NCBI GenBank assembly: GCA_964465065.1
Contig: CAYXHZ010000001.1
Span: 87,789-151,788, forward strand
Direction: 5' to 3'
DNA from: CAYMND01 sp964465065
Lineage (GTDB): Bacteria > Acidobacteriota > Aminicenantia > UBA2199
DNA length: 64,000 nt
The notes below the pieces were generated by a model that was given only the letters and a program-made list of their open reading frames with translations, had not been told where the DNA came from and searched no databases. Position numbers and translations under genes: made by a program. Positions 26,401 to 33,526 of the stretch are shown piece after piece. Positions within the stretch are counted from its first letter, which is position 1; every line of letters starts with the position of its first letter.

Positions 26401-27912
26401 CGGCGGAATGTAGGTCCAGATGACGGTGCCCCCCGTACCCCCGCTCCCGGGGGTATAGACTCCGCCGTCGGCATCGATTACGACGAATCCGTCGGGAATG
26501 GTGTCGACCACGTTGATGGCGCCGGTGCTGCCGCTGCCGCAGCTGAGCGGGCCGGAATAGGTCGAGCTGACAGTGTAACTCACCAGATCGCCGATCTGGA
26601 TGACGGAGCCGGCGCCGCTCTTGTCGACGGTCAGGGCCACAGTTCCGGAGGGAGGCGTGATGGCGCTGAGTTCCACCGGCGGATAGAAGTCTTGGCCGCA
26701 TCCGTCCTGGTAATGCTTCTGCCACAGAAGATCGCGATCGGGGAAATCGGCTCCGCACCAGGCGGTGTAATTCAGGCGGAAGGAAAGCGTATAGCGGTTG
26801 TCGGGGGCCGCTGACAGCGGCGGCAGCGGATCGCTCAGGTTGAACTGGCTGCCGTCCCAGCTGGCTCCGGCGGAAACGTTCGAGACGGTGAAACCGGTAA
26901 AATCTACGATGGAACGCAGATTGTAAGCTGCGCCGTCGCCGATGTTGACGATGTCGAAGGAGACATCCACGTAATCCTGGCAATAGGTGAAAGTGATGTC
27001 CGGGGGCGTGAAATCGATCAACGGCGTCTTGACGATCCGTTCCACCGAAGCCGTAGCCGTGCCGCCGTCATCGGCCGTGTTGAAACATTCGCTGACGGCA
27101 TCGCAGCCCCAGCGCACGTCGGCGCTGTTGTCCAGGCCAGAACAGGCGATGACTGTGGCGGTGATGTCCATGGTCAGGATGTCGCCGGGGTCCATCGAGG
27201 CCAAAGCAGGGTAAGCGGCCGCATCCCAGGTCGTGTTCTGACCGACGTTGACGCCGTTCTGGGTGGACGAGACGTAAGCCAGTCCGGATCCCAGCACATC
27301 GCTGACCACGACATTCTCGATAGTCCCCAGTCCGGTGTTTTCCACCGTCAGGGTCCAGGTCACATCCTGGCCCACTTCGCGGGCCACCACATTCGGTGTC
27401 TTCTTGATGGTCACGGCGCCGGGCAGAACCTGGATCGACTTGGCAGCACTGTCCGAAGAGGGCGTGCCGCTGATCAGGTAATCGAAATCCACGTTCATCG
27501 AGGCCGATACGGCCGTGCAGTCCGTCTGCAGCTGGAAGGCGATGCTGAGGGTTTCGCCGTCCAGAAGAGACTGGGGCGATCCGCACAGGGTGTCGATGTC
27601 CCAGGTCAGGGTGGTGGTGCCGGTCGGATCGGCGCTGCAGAAGGCCGGATCGCTGTCGATCCACAGCGAGCTGCTGCCCGGGACGTAGCTGAAACCAGTC
27701 AGGAGGGAGATGTTGTTGGCCACCACCAGCTCGGTCAGGGGATTGCCGGAATTGTTCTGGATGGTGATGGTGTAGGTCTTGGTTTCGCATTTGTTGATGG
27801 TTCCGTCGCCGCTGATTTCACCATTCTGGGCGTTGAGCTCGCAGTTGAACAACCAGGGCAGGAGCGCAATCGACAGCAGCGTGATCAGGTGACCCGAGCG
27901 GACTTGTTTCAT
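14428..27912 (-). CDS. Giant secreted DUF11/CARDB/SdrD repeat protein, 4494 aa
   Basis: A Sec signal peptide (MKQVRSGHLITLLSIALLPW) is followed by about ten DUF11-like Ig-fold units (residues 30-1560, with phrases such as VTWTLTVENTG and GLAYVSS), fifteen CARDB-like adhesion repeats (about 1570-3310), one more DUF11 unit, a mostly helical region of some 700 residues without a family I recognise (about 3450-4180), a beta-rich stretch, and two SdrD/Cna-B-like domains at the C-terminus (FADQNGNGQRDVGEPG; YEDQNENGIRDESEP). It is rich in Cys, several per repeat, implying disulfides and export. There is no LPXTG, PEP-CTERM or obvious type IX tail. The ATG at 27912 overlaps the previous stop as ATGA. 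Probably surface adhesion or a shaft-like structure handled with the two upstream products. Confidence 0.9.
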   Translation of the reverse strand: MKQVRSGHLITLLSIALLPWLFNCELNAQNGEISGDGTINKCETKTYTITIQNNSGNPLTELVVANNISLLTGFSYVPGSSSLWIDSDPAFCSADPTGTTTLTWDIDTLCGSPQSLLDGETLSIAFQLQTDCTAVSASMNVDFDYLISGTPSSDSAAKSIQVLPGAVTIKKTPNVVAREVGQDVTWTLTVENTGLGTIENVVVSDVLGSGLAYVSSTQNGVNVGQNTTWDAAAYPALASMDPGDILTMDITATVIACSGLDNSADVRWGCDAVSECFNTADDGGTATASVERIVKTPLIDFTPPDITFTYCQDYVDVSFDIVNIGDGAAYNLRSIVDFTGFTVSNVSAGASWDGSQFNLSDPLPPLSAAPDNRYTLSFRLNYTAWCGADFPDRDLLWQKHYQDGCGQDFYPPVELSAITPPSGTVALTVDKSGAGSVIQIGDLVSYTVSSTYSGPLSCGSGSTGAINVVDTIPDGFVVIDADGGVYTPGSGGTGGTVIWTYIPPASLSKTLILQSPPRTECETYCNTTFSNSVTAGGTDCCGCALSASASETSAIECEEGVDSTKTASPAPGVRCTDITYTNTYTFNGDSIVTLNNLVFTEHAENAQTYNGNLSITLDGSDITGSALVTDTTPGGSLVLDFSGASTMSVAGHTLVISYDLTINEATAAACAQTAFYSWSSLSMGATGGQCLGDGIIHETTPVTIVPPAMSLTMSGLGEIIDKCRTQEITLTLTQTSSTVSPKDVRLVLSGLNYYVVDATNPAAITCLGDVIPLSCLPTIDGNGDYIWNFEDGFTGSGQQAVIQLTMQKRCSGLGNLDATASFDDLCHDDAVSDGSCTVSASETPALLLSGDLIIEKTPEVYYGTSNTAQWTIYVTNRGTGTAYNVWVDDLLGAGLHYSSAVVDDMTGVTVSGNLDHAGTVINGATIAISDMTAGERRAITFVADIVDCNNLTNDVSTSWGCIGQNCQVAVADSATVEIPAPMLVHTNVVTNPVDACSAPEGSIIVRNAGQTTCYNVELTETLPTGLVYVSGSTRWRVNGGAWNGPHMDYDPDSINSPLRWTKAEIPALAALVSGDTVELDFDFTAQCPFQGGLVTISTAYENPCGQVFTVADSNFNVSFHAPNVTITKTRSNTPIDCGQDIAWTIAVTNNSGYTLPILWVEDSLDAAYTYVSSTGEPPYTSDDGTYNGVNAVAWELRNVPHNTTVTLTLTAHTDSSPCSPDLDNTVQAWWGCGSADGSSATKPGVDAPDNTLCLGSVSVSDVRTETRQPTVGYLSVALNPLSIDSCNQSTEMTLVIENTGATDASDLDLVITLPAGLSYIAGSSSLYQGADNSGATAPVGDPAIVGNMLTFFDINSKASDLVDVLEASGGNDTIVLKFSVQSNCYTTQDVGLDLRYYDCCGLTQYSTSTNQEVASNYPVLSVTKTPATASVDCGNAVTWTVVVSNTGTGNAQVVRVEDTLGAWLSFVPGSFTSPDKPGTAIVNTSGNVWAWEFNDLAAGNSATFTLQSNLSPVGSPNQADCTTALRQNNVRAIWGCGIAGEATDNNPSTTGYDCSNGTWASAAATTVLMPDLIATDITPSISCSSDGSFSGAISVTVRNQGTGATHGTGFTVSASDGSWTGSGTYSGTLAAGASTTVSIDIGAWTPSCSPCSYNFTATVDTLGEVCECNESNNGYVRPTAYSPAIPDIEVASEALNITCSSDGNYQVSGTVILRNAGCSGTLTSNVPMRFTLHSGTGCSGSQIDQWTQTFTGVSIAAGASQTFALTARSISGNAVSSATSCQFSILSEADYNGDICECDGSDNSLCSDETFTIADLRVVSDTLTITCNADGQVRVSGNVVVANDGCGAAFTSNIPVRVRIYNDDDACSGSNGSFTLTFNSVNIAAGGGTQTFTINSTLNRNLCINSTACLVSVGLELDYSNTLCESDGGNNSYCSPGKIVSIPDLTVYGESLSVACQADGQIRVSGDVTLQNSGCNADVTGNVAVRFTLFSAASCSGSQLDQWTETFSGASIGAGATQTFTLTNHDITTNIVSNSTACQVSLRIEVDPGLAICECNGGNNTLCSNAKTIGAPDLRISAVSPSVSCSSDGSLTGTVAVTVSNNGCGTALDIPVRLESDCAYSFSDQTVTSLAAGASTTLYFSFTPDRDECSCIFTATADPDALVCESDGGNNSLASSSHTSAIADLTVSDIDFSNLACSGDTMSGNVRVTIENIGCDSAANFQVSLSSDGCLGFTPLTVSSLDSGASTTLVFNVTGAWADCSDAACDFTATVDSGSDVCEYDGGNNQRSETFTSTLPDLEVSDIDFTNLSCSGDNISGLVRVTVRNRGFGSATGFTVGLVSDGCLNFTEQTVSATLTNGQTTTVDFAVSGAWADCTDCSCDFTATVDVDNDVCECSGSNNTRTETYANPLPDLQVNSVTPSITCTADGSLTGTVQVNVGNIGCATATSAVVRLSSDCGQTFTDQTVTLAAGANSTLTFNFTPTATTCSCTYTAVIDPDAAICECSGSNNSASSSTLDSTIPDLTISDIDFSNLSCSGDAISGNVQVTVQNVGCDTASNFAVSLASDGCLTFSDQTVTTLAAGSSTTLTFAVSGAWADCTDGACDFTATVDVDNDVCEFSSANNTLVETYNSPLPDLDVSDIDFSNLSCSGDTISGFVRVTVRNRGFGSATGFDVRLASDGCLSFTEQTVSATLTNGQTTTVDFAVSGTWADCTDCSCDFTATVDVDNEVCECSGGNNTRTETYTNPLPDLTVTAVATEIECLGDGNLTGTTVTVQNRGCGDAANVVVRLNSDCGLTFTDQTVNLNAGETKTVFFGFTSGITGCACSFTATIDPDNLICECDGTNNSDSGTLALSIPDLEVQAETLAIGCADDGQFTVGGTVTLQNNGCGPSLTSDVPMRFTLYAGTGCSGSVLTTWTQTLGAVNLASAGGTQSFTIDTQTFPVNLCNVAGDCDLSIRIEADYDDSICEWDGTDNDLCVDKTHDCIDIEAVELVPSVLCRGDGSLTSTLTLTLRNSGGNPLTRDFAIRFSDDRGWEAERFYQADLGGTLPLAAGESVELTQNWDRRFGLDTCRFTDISVFIDSQNEYCQCSSANDVLNVTYDLTFPNLKVMDIQPTCQADGTYRVRVRLQNDGCGDAGSFNLLLSDNAGVKRTLTQSGLARGGDVWVDFDSWPIECEPIMLVFTASVDTDSTVCEFDNGDNLFSVTHNRLEPDLVLLGVSGLCSGDGTISFSGRVVNQGSGSLSPVTLYLYNDADRLLHSLTLPGNSGKESDFSFFIADPAPGQTQTFRLVTDAEFSQCECNGQNNEAQVTIRCEEGDKPLLSLSKTCPSGQAVGGVYRFELEVVNEAGSDLEGLVLRDTLPLGFTYVAGSSRLDGRPITDPTNVTELVWELGTLPQGARRTLVFAAVAAADIDPGQYCNQARVSASRPGETLVLTSNLAECCTVVVGEPDPGCCLDLKVEPLGAWRIPPLPLVKPTYRFETAPAMLTVFGSLDLWKHEPPTPDSYNWLVQQRLREYALTTMREYYLRSASGLLDEQGTLRLSFAASDPIPRGNEDLRWSQTTASQVCTPGQIGRELLALDQAIGAEGDADLRKDLEKLFEHRLLFLTMAGDDLPMNWTLRTNREIRQEGKASLHDRAELYWALNGLSRRSPLTEGLLSRYRLALKDLDQPKIDKEQLGAELFFGLALEQKGENSLLMEKRLKLLDLFNQDRLAFKEARQLALAAALFAKDDAATTRRLMEEIKNRFFNTRYQLVGSPEADGALRVVLEDLGALLLAVNRLEPALRDEWTGIIDGHVSGGILFARPENTISLRVMGDESHPLPLPHRDESSLKPVRPAPVYVRDALILPPEYEPLPLADLTGPWLNILPAEAQVSSGGLAQNASQLMWTGHQLTLSPDPLDRENGRNWRFLGHRFLETILTAASGYQSSSGLFVPEPNMARMGRGEQLLAPDSQALYHLDDLAALALAERAYLQTEGRDKTRMETLLKAQEALIGDLVKAGFVPHTFVMDAEGLPRSKGKSPARGIDLARLSEAFPNLRAILTTLIEKGADSPLGRDDLLFLFQYRPWTALFTKALEKVQETKGKAVDLLLNKDASALLLGQKTRYQEDWWNLTQNLPLAEGASLHGPSDRPFYQLGSLFLGSRLLSEPILQPRLTQVQTLLRDMLRQNWHLPLAGEVQQLPSDRYFVEQPATRTTAFPGDRFVFRVTVDTLCLDGRPGTDTSGTYFIRGRFDRFLDDQGHTGDAGLSRIGDFRWRHDGLAPDGRFSYLGFARIPTQAPFGILGGEFHLSRSNLGDDLWFDWSRDEHCEDLERQGLLQIIPEQQRVGVVFADQNGNGQRDVGEPGISGVRIRDDLGRKVYSDADGRFTFTMGDQPRYLQVMPDSVAAEYLIDPRCSRWIEPRESVETAMPLIPQQPVIGTVYEDQNENGIRDESEPALVDVAVEAGSKRSFSDRDGRFKLINTPVQWRLSLKISDEQPLFKGSIKQVKIEIEKEEK
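17985..23205 (-). repeat. Array of fifteen CARDB-like coding repeats
   Basis: Within the giant gene, units of about 100-125 residues start with PDL or ADL, carry paired Cys and end in a D..vCECdgsNN motif. Counting from the N-terminus, units 2, 3, 4 and 12 are a long type; units 6-8 and 9-11 form a duplicated triplet; units 1 and 13-15 are divergent. CARDB domains are extracellular Ig-like adhesion modules. Confidence 0.88.
19351..21366 (-). repeat. Tandem duplication of a three-repeat unit (about 1 kb each)
   Basis: Two consecutive blocks, 20356-21366 (1011 bases) and 19351-20355 (1005 bases), each contain three CARDB units in the same order. The middle units (20686-21027 and 19675-20016) are both exactly 342 bases and differ at about 12 of 114 residues by eye, with long identical DNA stretches. 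This indicates recent duplication. Confidence 0.85.
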
Positions 27913-30728
27913 TTCTTTTCTCCCTGGATGGTGATGCGGATTCCGCTGAATTTCAAAGCGATGTCGATCGTCTGGGTGCCGGAGCGCAAATCCACGGTCT
28001 GTTGATGTCGGCAACCACCGGCAATGATTTCCAGACCATGGGGACCGGGAACCAGCCGGGTCAGCACGAAGCGCCCGTTCCGGCCGCGGGTGATCATCCG
28101 CCCGTCCAGGCTGGCCTCGAATTCTTCCAGCAGCGGATCGACACCTTCGTCGAAAGCGCCGTTGCGGTTCTTGTCGAAAAAGACCCTGCCCTCGAACCGG
28201 GCCGAAGAGACGGTCTCGTCTTCCGGCTCGACCGGCAGCAGCGGTAATTCCACCCAGTCGCACAGACCGTCGCTGAGCGTCACCAGGTGCGTATTCGGCG
28301 GCGGAATACGGTACCGTTCGTCGAGACTGGCCGTGTTGACCCCGACCGCGTACTCGCCGGGATACAGTTGATCGATCGCGAATTTTCCCCGCTCGTCGCT
28401 GAAGGTCCGATCACCGTTGGACAGGGCCACCTCGACACCGGCCAGATCCTGATCGGCGCTCGAGTAAACCCCGTCCTGGTCGCGGTCGAGAAAGACCCGG
28501 CCTTCCAGTCCGCTCATGAACACCAGTCCCGAAGCTGAAACATTGACCCGGGCGTCGGCGCTGCGGCGAACTTCGCAGCGCGAAGCGTCCAGGGCGTACA
28601 GCTCCGCCCGGCACAGGTTGAGGCCGCGGCGGCTGGCGGCACCGATGACCACCTGATACTGCAGGATCAGCGAACGACCGGCAGCGACGGCACCCGGACG
28701 GTAGACGATACGGCCGCGTCCAAGCGGATCAGCCAGGCTGGCCCCGTCAAGCAGGGATGAACCGGCCACGTACTCCAAACCGGACGGCAGCAGGATTTCC
28801 AGGCGCGGTTCGATCAAGGTCGAAGCGGAACGGTTGGTCAGAGTCAGACGCAGGCGTACCAGCCGGCCGACTTCCGTCTGCGGCAGTTCGGCCCGGTGTT
28901 CCAGCTGCACCTGGCTCTGGCCGACTCCCCGGCCCTGCACGACGGTGATCACCGTGTTCGAGGATCGTTTGTCCCCGGAAACGGAGTCCAGCAGCTCGGC
29001 CGTGTTACGAACCTGTTCGCCGTCGAACAGGTCGTTCCTGAGACGGGCGCGGATTTGCCATTCCAGCTGCGCTGCGGATTTGACCGTTCCGGTCCAGGTC
29101 AGGCTGTTTCCCTGACGCTGCAGCGGCCACGGTCCCTGGGCCGACACGAAATCCAACTGGGCGGGCAGGCTGTCGCACAGGCTGACCGCCGGGAGATCGA
29201 CAAAGCCAGGGTAGCGCAGACGCAGGGTGTATAGCAGCTCCCGACCGGGTTCGGCCTGGTTCAGATCGACCGACTTGTTCAGCTCGATTTCAGCCGGAAC
29301 GATCCGCAGCCGGGCCGGCTGGGAAACGACAGCCCGGGTGAAACCGGCCTGATCGAGTTCGGCTGTCTGGCTGATCGTCTGTACCGCAGCCTCGGCGGCA
29401 ACACGGATGGCCAGGATGATCTCCAGAGTCTGACCGCCGCGCAGCAGCGGAATATGCCAGACAGGCCGGGGTGAAGTCAGTACCGGTTGCAGACCTCCCT
29501 CCACCCGCTCCAGGATCAGGTTGCCATCCAGCGGCAGTTTGAGTTTGAGATCGGCTATGTCCTGAACTTCAGGATTGTTGACGAACAGACTCAGCCGCAA
29601 CCTTTCCCCGGCCGAAGCCTGAGCCCGCGAAAAAGCCAAACTGATCCGTCCGGAGAAATCGAGCACCTCGATCTTCTTTTCGGCCTGCAGTACCGGACCG
29701 CCGGGCAGAGCGGCCGTCAAAACGACCGTGTACAGCCCTGGACGCTCAAAAACATGACGGACGGTACGGCCTTGGGCCTGACTGCCGTCGCCGAAGTCCC
29801 AGGCGTACTCGGTTGCGGAAGGAGGCGGATCGACCCGAAACAGGGCGGAAAAATCGACCGTCAGCGGCGGACGCCCGGTTTCCGGAACGGACTGGATATC
29901 CAGTTGATAAACCGGTTCGATCGCCCCCCTGACCACCGTCAGCTGCAGCGTGCATTCCCGATGCAATCCGCCGCAGCTGCCCTGCAGCAGCAGACTGTAT
30001 TCGCCGACTGGCACGGTCGGTCCGACCGTCAGACGCAATCCGCTTTCAGCCAGCGGCGTCGGAGTCGACGGGTTGGCGGACCAGGCGGCGCCGACTCCGT
30101 CCGGCAGTCCGGATACGTTCAGGGCGACAGCCTGGTCAAAGCCGTTGAGCGAGGTCAGCGTCACCGTCGCATCACCCTGGCCGCCCTGGGGCAGCGTCAG
30201 CGCAGCCGGGCTGACACCGATGGAGAAATCGGCCTCGGCCGTGGAACAGTAGAAGCGCAGTTCACTGGCCCGGATGGTCACCTTCCACTGTTTACCGAGT
30301 TCATCGACCGACACCCGCAACTCGTTGGCGCCTGCACGGATGGCCGCCAAAGGCACCGTCTTTTCTACCGTGATCCAGGTGTTGTTGTAGCCTTCCAGCA
30401 GACCCAGGTCATAGCCGTTGAAGTATACCCGGTCGTGTTCGTCGTCGACCGGCGGAGCGTCGACGTCCCAGGCTTCGATGTACAGCCCCACCCGCACCAC
30501 CCGCTCCAGGATGCCGGCCGGGACGGAATGGTTCCAGACGATGGGGTTGTTGGCATCGTTGCGACCGGTGTAGATGTTGAAGGAGGCGGCATCGGTCACC
30601 CGCTGGTTGTAACAGAGCACCTCTTCGTCGGCGGCCGGCAGAAGCGCAGTGCAAAAGATGCAGAAGACGCCAAAAATCAGGTACATGGCCGGAAGCAGAC
30701 GGCGGATATGACGGCTCGGATTCTTCAT
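27909..30728 (-). CDS. Secreted PKD/DUF11/SdrD-domain protein, 939 aa
   Basis: A signal peptide (residues 1-33, ending LLPAADEE) precedes a jelly-roll-like N-terminal domain of about 125 residues with a Cys pair. Then come an Ig-like domain, a PKD domain near 276-360 (YAWDFGDGSQ, RHVFERPGLYTVVLT), three or four DUF11-like units (about 365-735, for example LEYVAGSSLLDG), and two SdrD/Cna-B-like domains (EGRVFLDRDQDGVYSSADQD; EGRVFFDKNRNGAFDEG). The domain vocabulary is shared with the giant protein that follows. The ATG at 30728 lies 8 bases after the barrel-gene stop, and its own stop overlaps the giant's start as ATGA. It is probably an adaptor or secondary surface component of the same structure. 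Confidence 0.88.
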   Translation of the reverse strand: MKNPSRHIRRLLPAMYLIFGVFCIFCTALLPAADEEVLCYNQRVTDAASFNIYTGRNDANNPIVWNHSVPAGILERVVRVGLYIEAWDVDAPPVDDEHDRVYFNGYDLGLLEGYNNTWITVEKTVPLAAIRAGANELRVSVDELGKQWKVTIRASELRFYCSTAEADFSIGVSPAALTLPQGGQGDATVTLTSLNGFDQAVALNVSGLPDGVGAAWSANPSTPTPLAESGLRLTVGPTVPVGEYSLLLQGSCGGLHRECTLQLTVVRGAIEPVYQLDIQSVPETGRPPLTVDFSALFRVDPPPSATEYAWDFGDGSQAQGRTVRHVFERPGLYTVVLTAALPGGPVLQAEKKIEVLDFSGRISLAFSRAQASAGERLRLSLFVNNPEVQDIADLKLKLPLDGNLILERVEGGLQPVLTSPRPVWHIPLLRGGQTLEIILAIRVAAEAAVQTISQTAELDQAGFTRAVVSQPARLRIVPAEIELNKSVDLNQAEPGRELLYTLRLRYPGFVDLPAVSLCDSLPAQLDFVSAQGPWPLQRQGNSLTWTGTVKSAAQLEWQIRARLRNDLFDGEQVRNTAELLDSVSGDKRSSNTVITVVQGRGVGQSQVQLEHRAELPQTEVGRLVRLRLTLTNRSASTLIEPRLEILLPSGLEYVAGSSLLDGASLADPLGRGRIVYRPGAVAAGRSLILQYQVVIGAASRRGLNLCRAELYALDASRCEVRRSADARVNVSASGLVFMSGLEGRVFLDRDQDGVYSSADQDLAGVEVALSNGDRTFSDERGKFAIDQLYPGEYAVGVNTASLDERYRIPPPNTHLVTLSDGLCDWVELPLLPVEPEDETVSSARFEGRVFFDKNRNGAFDEGVDPLLEEFEASLDGRMITRGRNGRFVLTRLVPGPHGLEIIAGGCRHQQTVDLRSGTQTIDIALKFSGIRITIQGEKK

Positions 30729-30736
30729 GATGGCTC

Positions 30737-33325
30737 CTAATAGATCGCGACCAGCTTGAGGTAGGCGACGGTGCTCCGGTATTCCGCCTCGGCGGACTCC
30801 CGGTCCCGGTAATCGATGTATTCCACGCCAAGTCCCAGCCGCAGGTGGCGCAGCAGTTGATAGCCGATTTCGCCGGCCAGGGAATACTTGCGGTTTTCGA
30901 TCGGTCCCCACACCCGGATCAATTTGTAGTTGAACAGGGTTTCGAAACGGCGGCCGAAACTGAGTTTGAGCCCCTGCACCGCCGCCAGGGAATGGCTGCG
31001 GATCTCGTCCAGAGGCGGCAGCAGCTCGAGATTTTCATCGTAACGCCACTGCGAGTAGATATTGATCCGCCGCGACGGCCGCCAGACGAAGCGGAAATTC
31101 ACCTGCTCCTCGCCGTTGCGGCTCAGTACGGAGCTCTGATCCTGGTCGCCCGACTGGTGCAGGTACTGCAGACTGAGACTCATGCTGGGCCAGGGCGAAC
31201 CGAAGCAGAACAGCGACCAGACCCGACGACGGTTCTCATCGCCGCCCAGGCGGTTGATCTGCACCTCGTAGCGGGCCATGGCCCGGAAGCTGGGCCGCTC
31301 GTACCCCAGGCCCAGGGAAAGGTAATCCAGATCGCTATCGCCGCTTTCGGTCTCGCCGTGTTCGCGCCGGTACCGGCTGTCGACGAACAATCCTGACCAG
31401 ACGGGTTGTTTCACCCCGGCTTCCATCGCCCACAAGGTGTCGTCCCGGCCGCTTTCCGGATTTTGCACCGTCTCCCGGCGTATACCGGCAAACAAGCCGT
31501 TCTGCCCGCTCAGGTATTCACCGGACAAAGAAAAGACCTGGGAGCGCAGCCAGGATTCGCTGCCAGCCTGTTCCAGCCAATCGAGCACGGTGTCGGCCTG
31601 CACGTACAGATCGCCCTTGGCGAAGCGTTTCAGCCGCTGCCGCCAACCGGCCAGCAGATCGAATTGCCCCAGTTCATCGGCGGCTGGCGCATTTCGGTCC
31701 CATGAGCCCCCGCTCTTGAACCAGGCCACGGTCCGTTCCCCCTGGTGCAGTCCCGACAGGTACAGATCGCGGGATCGCCGACTGTCGGAAGCGGAGTTTT
31801 CCTGCCCGTAACCCAGACTGATGCGGTCGGCGGCCCGTTCCCATTCCAGGATGCCGTGGGTCTCGCTCTCGTCGACCGCCAGTCCGGCCAGGCTGAAGGG
31901 GTACAACTCGCTGCCCAGGTTGCGGGTGAACTGGAACGGGGACAGGAAAACCGAACGGTTGTCGGCCTGCTGGTTGAGCTGCATCAGGCTGTAGCCGTAT
32001 TCCAGCTGGCGGTTGGCGAACGAGGGGAATTCGCTGTCCAGATTCCAGCTGTTGACCTGCAGATGGAGGTTGGGCAACGGCCGCAGCTGTCCGCCCAGAA
32101 AGTGAGCTTGCCGCGTGGTGCCGCTCTGGTCCAGCCCCAGGGCGAGTTCACCCTGCAGGTCCAGGCGGCGGCTGGTCAGATCGATGCCGAAGGCCAGAAT
32201 GCCCCGGTGTTCATCCAGAATTCGTTCCAGCGGCAGGGACTGGTCGGCATCACCCAGGTAGGAAGCCGAAAGGCGCAACGCTTTCCAGGGCTGCCACTGG
32301 GCCCGGGCTCCGAACACCACCCGGGTGAACCGGCCGGCCAGCGATTCGAACTGATAGGCAACTTCGATGAAGCGCGGATTGCCCAGTTCATCGCTGGGAG
32401 CCAGGTAGAATGTCAGCATGATGACACCGCGGTCGTAGTCGACATGGTAATCCCGGTTACGCAGCAAGACCTGCCGCTGCAGTTCGGTCTGGCCGTCGCT
32501 GCGGCTGCGCGTGACCAGAAAGAGCATCTCGCTGCCGCGCAGCACCGGAGAATCGCTCAGATAATACGGTCCGATGCCCAGGTCGGCCGTCAGCTGCTCG
32601 ACGGCCGATTCGCCACGGGACATACCGCCGAACAACTGCAGGGTCAAACGTTCCGTCTCCAAACCCAAAATGGCGCCGCGGAACGGGTGCAGATAGCGGG
32701 AGAAGACGGCCTGGGTCATGACTCCCTGCCGGTAATCGCCGACCGACAGGCTGAAGAGTCCTCGCCTGGCGTTGAACAGAAAGTCCAGGGGCGGTTCGTT
32801 GATGCGGTTTTCCGGATCGTAATTGAGGTAGCCGTCGATCTCGCTGTTGCCCTGTTCTAAGGAGCCGTCGAAGGTGAACGAGGCCCGTTCACGGGTGGAA
32901 AAATCGGCGGGCAGGCCAAGATCGCTGTAGCGGAAGCGGATGGCATCCCCGGCGACGTCGCTCCAGTTGATGCGCAGCATGCCCAGACCCATCAGGAAAA
33001 AACGGTCTTTGCGTTCCGCCTTGGCGGCCTTTTCCGGCCGGTTTCCTGTGCCGGCACCCTTATGCGGTTCTGTCCGAACCGGGATGTAACCGCAGACGGC
33101 GCCCCATGACACCTTGAGCCAGGAATCCCGGCGTACCAGGACAGTCACGGTCTGACCCGCAGGCAGTTCGGCCAGAACGGCCGAGGAACGGTCCGCTTCC
33201 CGGTAGAGAAGTGTCGCTTCGTTCAAGGTCAGCGTTTCCGTGTCCTGGGCCTGCAGGCCCTCCCGGAACATCGCTGTCGGCAAGAGCAGGAGAAATAAAG
33301 CGAGACGAAGGGTATTCTTGGTCAT
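30737..33325 (-). CDS. SH3-domain outer-membrane beta-barrel protein, 862 aa
   Basis: A signal peptide (MTKNTLRLALFLLLLPTAMF) is followed by a bacterial SH3 domain at about residues 30-95 (LLYREADRSSAVLAEL, VLVRRDSWLKV, GYIPV), a charged linker, and about 700 residues of alternating amphipathic strands with aromatic girdles, ending in the strand VAYLKLVAIY with a C-terminal aromatic as in outer-membrane barrels. Around residue 290 a module reading RNRDYHVDYDRGVIMLTFYL is typical of extracellular beta modules in surface proteins. The SH3 domain may bind peptidoglycan. The ATG at 33325 has AGGA at the right distance; the ATG 18 bases upstream has none. It leads the three-gene operon and may anchor or export the two following proteins; that role is inferred. 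Confidence 0.82.
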   Translation of the reverse strand: MTKNTLRLALFLLLLPTAMFREGLQAQDTETLTLNEATLLYREADRSSAVLAELPAGQTVTVLVRRDSWLKVSWGAVCGYIPVRTEPHKGAGTGNRPEKAAKAERKDRFFLMGLGMLRINWSDVAGDAIRFRYSDLGLPADFSTRERASFTFDGSLEQGNSEIDGYLNYDPENRINEPPLDFLFNARRGLFSLSVGDYRQGVMTQAVFSRYLHPFRGAILGLETERLTLQLFGGMSRGESAVEQLTADLGIGPYYLSDSPVLRGSEMLFLVTRSRSDGQTELQRQVLLRNRDYHVDYDRGVIMLTFYLAPSDELGNPRFIEVAYQFESLAGRFTRVVFGARAQWQPWKALRLSASYLGDADQSLPLERILDEHRGILAFGIDLTSRRLDLQGELALGLDQSGTTRQAHFLGGQLRPLPNLHLQVNSWNLDSEFPSFANRQLEYGYSLMQLNQQADNRSVFLSPFQFTRNLGSELYPFSLAGLAVDESETHGILEWERAADRISLGYGQENSASDSRRSRDLYLSGLHQGERTVAWFKSGGSWDRNAPAADELGQFDLLAGWRQRLKRFAKGDLYVQADTVLDWLEQAGSESWLRSQVFSLSGEYLSGQNGLFAGIRRETVQNPESGRDDTLWAMEAGVKQPVWSGLFVDSRYRREHGETESGDSDLDYLSLGLGYERPSFRAMARYEVQINRLGGDENRRRVWSLFCFGSPWPSMSLSLQYLHQSGDQDQSSVLSRNGEEQVNFRFVWRPSRRINIYSQWRYDENLELLPPLDEIRSHSLAAVQGLKLSFGRRFETLFNYKLIRVWGPIENRKYSLAGEIGYQLLRHLRLGLGVEYIDYRDRESAEAEYRSTVAYLKLVAIY

Positions 33326-33526
33326 GGTCACATCCTGGTTCATGATGCATAGTACAGCGGTCGCAAGTGTATGGAATGCAAATGCATATCAGATATTCCG
33401 GAATCCACTATTGTAAACGGCAGACCGATCCATGTCCACAAGAAAAGATACAACCGGCAAAATTGGTTCAGCCAGATGCCCGCAGCCCATCACACGACAA
33501 TCCGGAGTCCCGGTGGCGCAGTTCGC

